Shown here: positions 6,909 to 9,997 of the stretch, one piece after another | Layout of the letters: each line of letters starts with the position of its first letter | Position numbering within the stretch: the stretch's first letter is position 1 | DNA from: Methanomicrobiales archaeon | GTDB lineage: Archaea > Halobacteriota > Methanomicrobia > Methanomicrobiales > JACTUA01 | NCBI GenBank assembly: GCA_028678635.1 | Contig: JAJRDC010000011.1 | Span: 1-9,997 of the forward strand | DNA: 9,997 bases | Direction: 5' to 3' | Notes under the pieces: model-generated | Told to the model about the DNA's origin: nothing | What the model saw: only the letters and a program-made list of their open reading frames with translations | Database searches by the model: none | Made by a program: the position numbers and the translations under genes

Positions 6909-8206
6909 TGTTCTGGGAACCGAAGATCGAGACAATGCCGGTGGAGGACCTCCACCGGATGCAGTACAAGCTGCTGAAGAGTCTGGTGTACCGACTGTAT
7001 TCCTTCTCGGAGTTCTACCACCGGAGGATGGAGGACGCGGGGGTGCACCCGGACGACATCCGGGTGCTCTCCGACGTGAAAAAGCTCCCGTTCATGTTTA
7101 AAAGGGACCTTCGGGACAGTTACCCGGACAGAATCTTCACGGCCACGCCGGAAGAGCTGGTCCGGTACCATGTCTCGTCGGGCACCACGGGGAAGCCCAC
7201 CGTCGTGGGATACACGGCCAATGACCTGGAGAACTGGACGGTCTCCCTGGCCCGGGCCCTGACCTCCATCGGCCTCACCAGCCGGGACGTGGTCCAGGTG
7301 TCGTACGGCTACGGCCTCTTCACCGGGGGCCTGGGGCTCCACTACGGGGCAGAGCGGATCGGGGCCACCGTGATCCCGACGAGCGTGGGGAACACGGAGC
7401 GGCAGATCGAACTCATGCAGGACCTGCGGGCCACGGCCATCTGCTGCACGCCTTCGTACATGCTGCACCTGGGAGAGGTGGCCGAGAAGATGGGGATCTC
7501 CCTCCAGAAGGACACCCAGCTCCGGGTGGGTGTCCTGGGCGCCGAGCCCTGGAGCGAGCGGATGCGGACCCGGATGCAGGAGGAGCTGGGGATCCGGGCC
7601 TACGACATCTACGGGACCAGCGAGCTCTCGGGGCCGCTCTTCACCGAGTGCACGGAGCAGAAGGGGTTCCACGTCTGGGGCGACTTCGCCCTCACCGAGG
7701 TCGTGGACCCGCAGACCGGTGAGCCCGTGGCTCCCGGGGAGAAGGGCGAGCTCACCATGACCATCCTCAAGAAGGAGGCGCTGCCCATGGTCCGGTTCCG
7801 TATCGGGGACGTGACGTCCATGGACGAGGGGGTCTGTGCCTGCGGGAGGACCCACCCGAGGGTCATGCGGATCACGGGCCGGGTGGACGACATGATGATC
7901 ATCCGGGGGATCAATGTCTTCCCCTCCCAGATCGAGCATGCCCTCATGTCCATCCCGCAGGTGGGCAAGCACTTCATGATCGAGGTGGACCGGAAGATGG
8001 AGCTGGACACGCTCCTGGTCCGGGTGGAGGTGGCCCCGGAGGCCTTTTCCGACAAGATCACGGACCTCATGAAGCTGAAGGCCATGGTGGCGTCGAAGCT
8101 CCGCACGGCGCTGAACGTGAACGCCGACGTGGAACTGGCAGAACCGGGCACCCTTCCCCGGTTCGAGGGGAAGGCAAAACGGGTGATTGACAGGAGGAAG
8201 CTGTGA
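6908..8206 (+). CDS. Phenylacetate-CoA ligase family protein, second paralogue, 432 aa
   Basis: A second complete PaaK-type aryl-CoA ligase, in tandem with and about half identical by eye to the first. Motifs are SSGTTGKP at 90-97, SYGYGLFTGG at 132-141, DIYGTSEL at 233-240, RFRIGD at 296-301, CACG at 310-313, the hinge VDDMMIIRGINVFPSQ at 326-341, and the C-terminal lysine region GKAKR at 421-425. This copy keeps the YGYG segment usual for the family, but reads GPLFTEC where the first copy has GPGVAFEC, so the two pockets differ. The ATG shares one base with the preceding TGA (TGATG), and the same arrangement links it to the next gene, implying coordinated translation. The two could be enzymes for different aryl acids (phenylacetate, hydroxyphenylacetate, indoleacetate) or partner subunits; the sequence cannot decide. 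Confidence 0.93.
   Translation: MFWEPKIETMPVEDLHRMQYKLLKSLVYRLYSFSEFYHRRMEDAGVHPDDIRVLSDVKKLPFMFKRDLRDSYPDRIFTATPEELVRYHVSSGTTGKPTVVGYTANDLENWTVSLARALTSIGLTSRDVVQVSYGYGLFTGGLGLHYGAERIGATVIPTSVGNTERQIELMQDLRATAICCTPSYMLHLGEVAEKMGISLQKDTQLRVGVLGAEPWSERMRTRMQEELGIRAYDIYGTSELSGPLFTECTEQKGFHVWGDFALTEVVDPQTGEPVAPGEKGELTMTILKKEALPMVRFRIGDVTSMDEGVCACGRTHPRVMRITGRVDDMMIIRGINVFPSQIEHALMSIPQVGKHFMIEVDRKMELDTLLVRVEVAPEAFSDKITDLMKLKAMVASKLRTALNVNADVELAEPGTLPRFEGKAKRVIDRRKL
8193..8197 (+). promoter_or_regulatory. Ribosome binding site deciding the ACT gene start
   Basis: GGAGG lies 8 nt before ATG 8206 and only 5 nt before an in-frame GTG at 8203. The spacing, and the TGATG overlap identical in form to the previous junction, favour the ATG. 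Confidence 0.6.
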
Positions 8207-8637
8207 TGGACACGGAAGAGTATGTGATCCGGCAGGTCTCGGTCTTCTCCGAGAACAAGCCGGGGCGCCTCGCCGCCATGGCCAAGGCGCTGGAGGAGGA
8301 GAAGGTGAACATCCTCGCCTTCTCCATCGCCGAGGCCGGGGAGTTCGGAGTGGTTCGGGCCCTCGTCGACCAGCCGGAGAAGGCGTACAAAAAGCTCTCG
8401 GGCCTGGGCTTTGTCGCCTCCTTCACCGAGGTTATCGGGGTGAAGATGCGGGACGAGCCCGGGGGACTCTACGAGGTGGCCCGGATCCTCGGCGACGCAA
8501 AGATCAATATCGAATACTCCTATGCCTACTCGGGGAAGGACCTGGCGGTGCTGATCCTCCGGGTGGACAACACGAGGGAAGCCATCAAGCAGATCCGGGC
8601 CCACGGCGGCGAGCTGGCGAAGATCCCCTCAAAGTAA
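8206..8637 (+). CDS. Tandem ACT-domain protein, probable amino-acid sensor of the paaK operon, 143 aa
   Basis: The protein consists of two ACT domains and little else. ACT-1 spans about residues 8-68, with the ligand-loop motif NKPGRL at 18-22. ACT-2 spans about 75-140, with DEPGGL at 83-88 and the partly matching strand NIEYSYAYSG. Both keep the glycine at the strand-helix turn that usually contacts bound amino acids. Stand-alone tandem ACT proteins next to PaaK genes are common in methanogens and anaerobic bacteria; their function is not firmly established. A reasonable inference is that the protein binds an aromatic or branched amino acid and adjusts the ligases. ATG 8206 is chosen over GTG 8203. 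It is the last gene of the operon and its TAA is followed 5 nt later by a T5 run. Confidence 0.88.
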   Translation: MDTEEYVIRQVSVFSENKPGRLAAMAKALEEEKVNILAFSIAEAGEFGVVRALVDQPEKAYKKLSGLGFVASFTEVIGVKMRDEPGGLYEVARILGDAKINIEYSYAYSGKDLAVLILRVDNTREAIKQIRAHGGELAKIPSK

Positions 8638-8642
8638 GCCCC

Positions 8643-8647
8643 TTTTT
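8643..8647 (+). terminator. Oligo-T tract after the paaK operon
   Basis: Five T begin 6 nt after the TAA of the ACT gene. Archaeal RNA polymerase can terminate on such tracts without a hairpin. A second U-rich stretch lies further down at 8732-8740. Confidence 0.45.
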
Positions 8648-8682
8648 CCCGGGTGTTCCCATTCAGAACGCGCTTGAGATCC

Positions 8683-8740
8683 CCCTACACCGGGATCCTG
8701 GTGTAGATGGCGGTGATCCGGACCACTCCCGTTTTTCTTT
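8683..8740 (+). terminator. Hairpin followed by a T-rich tract, likely operon terminator
   Basis: CTACACC at 8685-8691 pairs perfectly with GGTGTAG at 8700-8706. A G-U and a G-C pair can extend the stem to a GATC tetraloop. TTTTTCTTT at 8732-8740 follows 25 nt later. This probably backs up the T5 tract at 8643. Confidence 0.45.
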
Positions 8741-8747
8741 CTGCCGG

Positions 8748-8773
8748 CGGGAGGGGGCTCCCTCCCCCTCCCG
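8748..8773. repeat. Perfect 10-bp GC-rich inverted repeat
   Basis: Arms CGGGAGGGGG (8748-8757) and CCCCCTCCCG (8764-8773) flank a 6-nt loop. The structure reads the same for both converging transcripts, so it may act as a two-way barrier or RNA 3' end stabiliser. No T-run follows it on either side in the right orientation. Confidence 0.5.
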
Positions 8774-8864
8774 GTCCCACCCACGGCGAGAGGATAGTCC
8801 TGCCCCGGGGTAACAGTCGAAGTTCAGTGATCCGGATCCACCATGGGGGGGGCGCCCACGCGGC

Positions 8865-8881
8865 GGGGGGCGGAGCCCCCC
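8865..8881. repeat. 7-bp G/C stem-loop
   Basis: GGGGGGC (8865-8871) and GCCCCCC (8875-8881) flank loop GGA. It lies just downstream of a G8 run that begins in ATGGGG near 8844. Function is unknown; it may be part of the shared 3' region of the convergent genes. Confidence 0.45.
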
Positions 8882-8952
8882 CAGGAGCGTCCGAGTAGTA
8901 CTCAGCATATCCCGTATACCGGCACCTCACTGTCAGAACCAACCGCGGAGGA

Positions 8953-9008
8953 CGCGGTGAGATCCCTCACCGCTTCGACTGGGTCGCGGTGAGATCCCTC
9001 ACCGCTTC
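8953..9008 (-). repeat. Tandemly duplicated terminator-like hairpin at the 3' end of the HPS-RraA gene
   Basis: A 24-nt unit occurs identically at 8953-8976 and 8985-9008, separated by 8 nt. Each copy contains a perfect 8-bp stem, GCGGTGAG and CTCACCGC, around a 4-nt loop (ATCC on plus, GGAT on minus). The copy at 8985-9008 includes the last codons and TGA stop (8999-9001) of the leftward gene; the other copy lies wholly downstream. No T-run follows, so this is not a classical intrinsic terminator. It may define or protect the mRNA 3' end. Confidence 0.75.
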
Positions 9009-9997
9009 TCCCACTTCTCAAGCTCGGTGATACGGGAGAGGGTTCCGCCCCGGTGGATCTCCTCCCGCATCCGTTCCTCCTGTTTCTGGACCTCGCGTGC
9101 GCGCCGTGCCACCTCGTAGGCGCGTTCCCGCGGGATCACGACAACGCCGTTCTCGTCCCCCGCGATCCAGTCGCCCGGCCGCACCGTCTGGCCGCAGCAG
9201 GTGATCTCAGCGTTGATCTCGCCGTACCCCTTCGGTTCACCCGCGTTCGGGACCGCTGCCCGGGCAAAGACGGGAAACCCGATCTTCCGGATCTCGTCCA
9301 CGTCCCGGACAGCCCCGTCGATGACCACCCCTGCGATCCCCTTCTGAATGCACGAGATGGTGGCCAGTTCCCCCCAGGGAGCCACGTGGGTGGCCCGGTC
9401 ATTGTTGATCACGATCACGTCGCCGGGTGAGGCCCGGTCAATGGCCTCCACCGGTTTCGCCCAGTCGCCGGCCAGGGTCTGTACCGTCACCGCCCTCCCC
9501 GCCATTTTCAGGTTTCCGCAGATCGGGGTGAGGCCCTCCATGGCTCCCTTCCGGTGCATGGCATCCGAGATGTTGGGCGTGGAGACCTGGAGGAGCAGGG
9601 CCCGGATTTTCTGATCCGGGGTTTTCTCTGCCTTCCTCCGGACCTTGGGCCGGTCGATCGCCTCCCGGATCTTGCGGGCAGAGGCTGCCACGTCGCCGGA
9701 CCGGACAATGGATCCCCCAACGATGATGATCCCGGCCCCCGCCGCCACCGCCTCTGCCGCGGAGATGGAATCCAGTCCGCCGGCCACCGCCACGGGGACA
9801 GACACCTTCCCGCAGAGATCCCGCACCAGGTCCACGGAGGTCCGGCCCACCATCTGCTGGTCGATGCCCGCGTGGGCGCAGATGATGTCCACCCCCATCT
9901 CCGCCACTTCCAGCGCCCGGGCAACGGGATCTGCGGCATTGATCAGGTCAGCCATCAGCCGGACACCGTAGAGGTCCCGGGCCCGCACCGCCTCCTG
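8999..9997 (-). CDS. 3-hexulose-6-phosphate synthase / RraA-family fusion, C-terminal 332 residues (start beyond window)
   Basis: The reading frame is open to the right edge, and the GTG at 9988 lies inside a conserved HPS segment, so the true start is outside the window. Related fusions are about 430 aa, so roughly 100 residues are missing. Numbered from the window edge, residues 1-115 are the second half of an HPS barrel ([10 protein letters not shown] at 42-51, VAGGLD at 71-76, phosphate-binding [10 protein letters not shown] at 91-100). HPS joins or splits hexulose 6-phosphate to formaldehyde and ribulose 5-phosphate, which archaea use for pentose supply or formaldehyde handling. Residues 127-297 are RraA-like: STPNISDAM at 139-147, APWGELAT at 206-213, IDGAVRD at 226-232 and [15 protein letters not shown] at 275-289. 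These match metal-dependent aldolases of the RraA/HMG-aldolase fold. A charged helical tail ends the protein. The function of the RraA half is not established. The gene converges on the paaK operon. Confidence 0.88.
   Translation of the reverse strand, partial: QEAVRARDLYGVRLMADLINAADPVARALEVAEMGVDIICAHAGIDQQMVGRTSVDLVRDLCGKVSVPVAVAGGLDSISAAEAVAAGAGIIIVGGSIVRSGDVAASARKIREAIDRPKVRRKAEKTPDQKIRALLLQVSTPNISDAMHRKGAMEGLTPICGNLKMAGRAVTVQTLAGDWAKPVEAIDRASPGDVIVINNDRATHVAPWGELATISCIQKGIAGVVIDGAVRDVDEIRKIGFPVFARAAVPNAGEPKGYGEINAEITCCGQTVRPGDWIAGDENGVVVIPRERAYEVARRAREVQKQEERMREEIHRGGTLSRITELEKWEKR

Larger units (their letters stand above)
8638..8998. other. Convergent intergenic region rich in stem-loops
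   Basis: This 361-nt gap lies between the 3' ends of the paaK operon and the HPS-RraA gene. I find no supportable gene: the short ORFs are Pro/Gly-rich and lack ribosome binding sites. It holds oligo-T runs, at least three single hairpins (8683-8708, 8748-8773, 8865-8881) and the start of a duplicated hairpin. A 10-nt direct repeat, GTGATCCGGA, occurs at 8713-8722 and 8827-8836. Confidence 0.7.

Noticed and set aside
5568..6935. 455-codon open frame antisense to the first paaK
   Set aside because: It mirrors a strongly supported PaaK gene. Long antisense frames arise from high G/C at third positions, and the translation is His/Leu/Pro/Gly-rich with no fold.
6695..7972. 425-codon open frame antisense to the second paaK, with similarity to the antisense frame of the first
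   Set aside because: The similarity simply reflects the paralogy of the two sense genes.
7609..8604. 331-codon antisense frame across the end of paaK-2 and the ACT gene
   Set aside because: It spans two well-supported sense genes in the opposite direction and shows no domain.
8685..8942. Small ORFs in the convergent gap (8685-8942 minus, 8707-8898 plus, 8663-8908 minus)
   Set aside because: They are low-complexity Pro/Gly-rich translations overlapping stem-loops; the 8685-8942 frame would need a TTG start, and I found no ribosome binding sites.
8953..9008. CRISPR-like array
   Set aside because: There are only two copies with an 8-nt spacer, each unit is a complete hairpin, and no cas gene is present.
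9986..9988. GTG at 9988 as the start of the HPS-RraA protein, with GGAGG just before it
   Set aside because: The preceding residues continue the HPS fold and starting here would remove half of the barrel. The GGAGG is chance within codons for QEA.

Overview
The window looks like part of the genome of a GC-rich euryarchaeon, most likely a methanogen of the Methanomicrobiales type. This is an inference. It rests on a tandem pair of PaaK-type aryl-CoA ligases followed by a two-ACT-domain protein, a hexulose-6-phosphate synthase/RraA fusion of the kind known from methanogens, archaeal-style TATA boxes in the one AT-rich gap, and GGAGG ribosome binding sites. No marker gene such as mcr or rRNA is present, so the assignment rests on context alone.

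Layout, left to right. Positions 1-288 hold no convincing gene. Positions 289-5258 form a leftward (minus-strand) set of three genes. In transcription order these are a secreted clan-A-like glycoside hydrolase with two N-terminal beta-sandwich repeats (719 aa), a second secreted glycoside-hydrolase-like protein with two NBR1-type Ig domains (740 aa, 10 nt downstream), and a small HNH-endonuclease-type protein (177 aa, 43 nt downstream). The two large proteins end in clearly related carbohydrate-binding-like jelly-roll domains and carry signal peptides, so they probably act together outside the cell on a polysaccharide. The substrate cannot be read from the sequence.

Positions 5259-5615 are a divergent control region. 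It has a strikingly AT-rich half with candidate TATA boxes in both directions and an imperfect palindrome beside the minus-strand TATA box. Its other half is a GC-rich leader for the rightward operon.

Positions 5616-8637 are a tightly coupled rightward operon: paaK-1, paaK-2 and a tandem ACT protein. Both junctions are TGATG overlaps. The operon most likely activates arylacetates (phenylacetate, indoleacetate or similar) to CoA thioesters. In methanogens these feed reductive carboxylation to aromatic amino acids, and the ACT protein is a likely amino-acid sensor. The partner indolepyruvate oxidoreductase is not in this window.

Positions 8638-8998 are a convergent intergenic region rich in stem-loops. 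It ends in a tandemly duplicated 24-nt unit, each copy forming a perfect 8-bp hairpin, and one copy overlaps the stop codon of the last gene. Positions 8999-9997 hold the C-terminal part of a leftward HPS-RraA fusion whose start lies beyond the right edge.

No tRNA, rRNA, insertion sequence, CRISPR array or phage gene was seen. The most noteworthy items are the secreted glycosidase pair in a probable methanogen, the diverged tandem PaaK pair with its ACT protein, the duplicated terminator-like hairpin, and candidate regulatory palindromes. I did not find a clear-cut new defence or mobile system.
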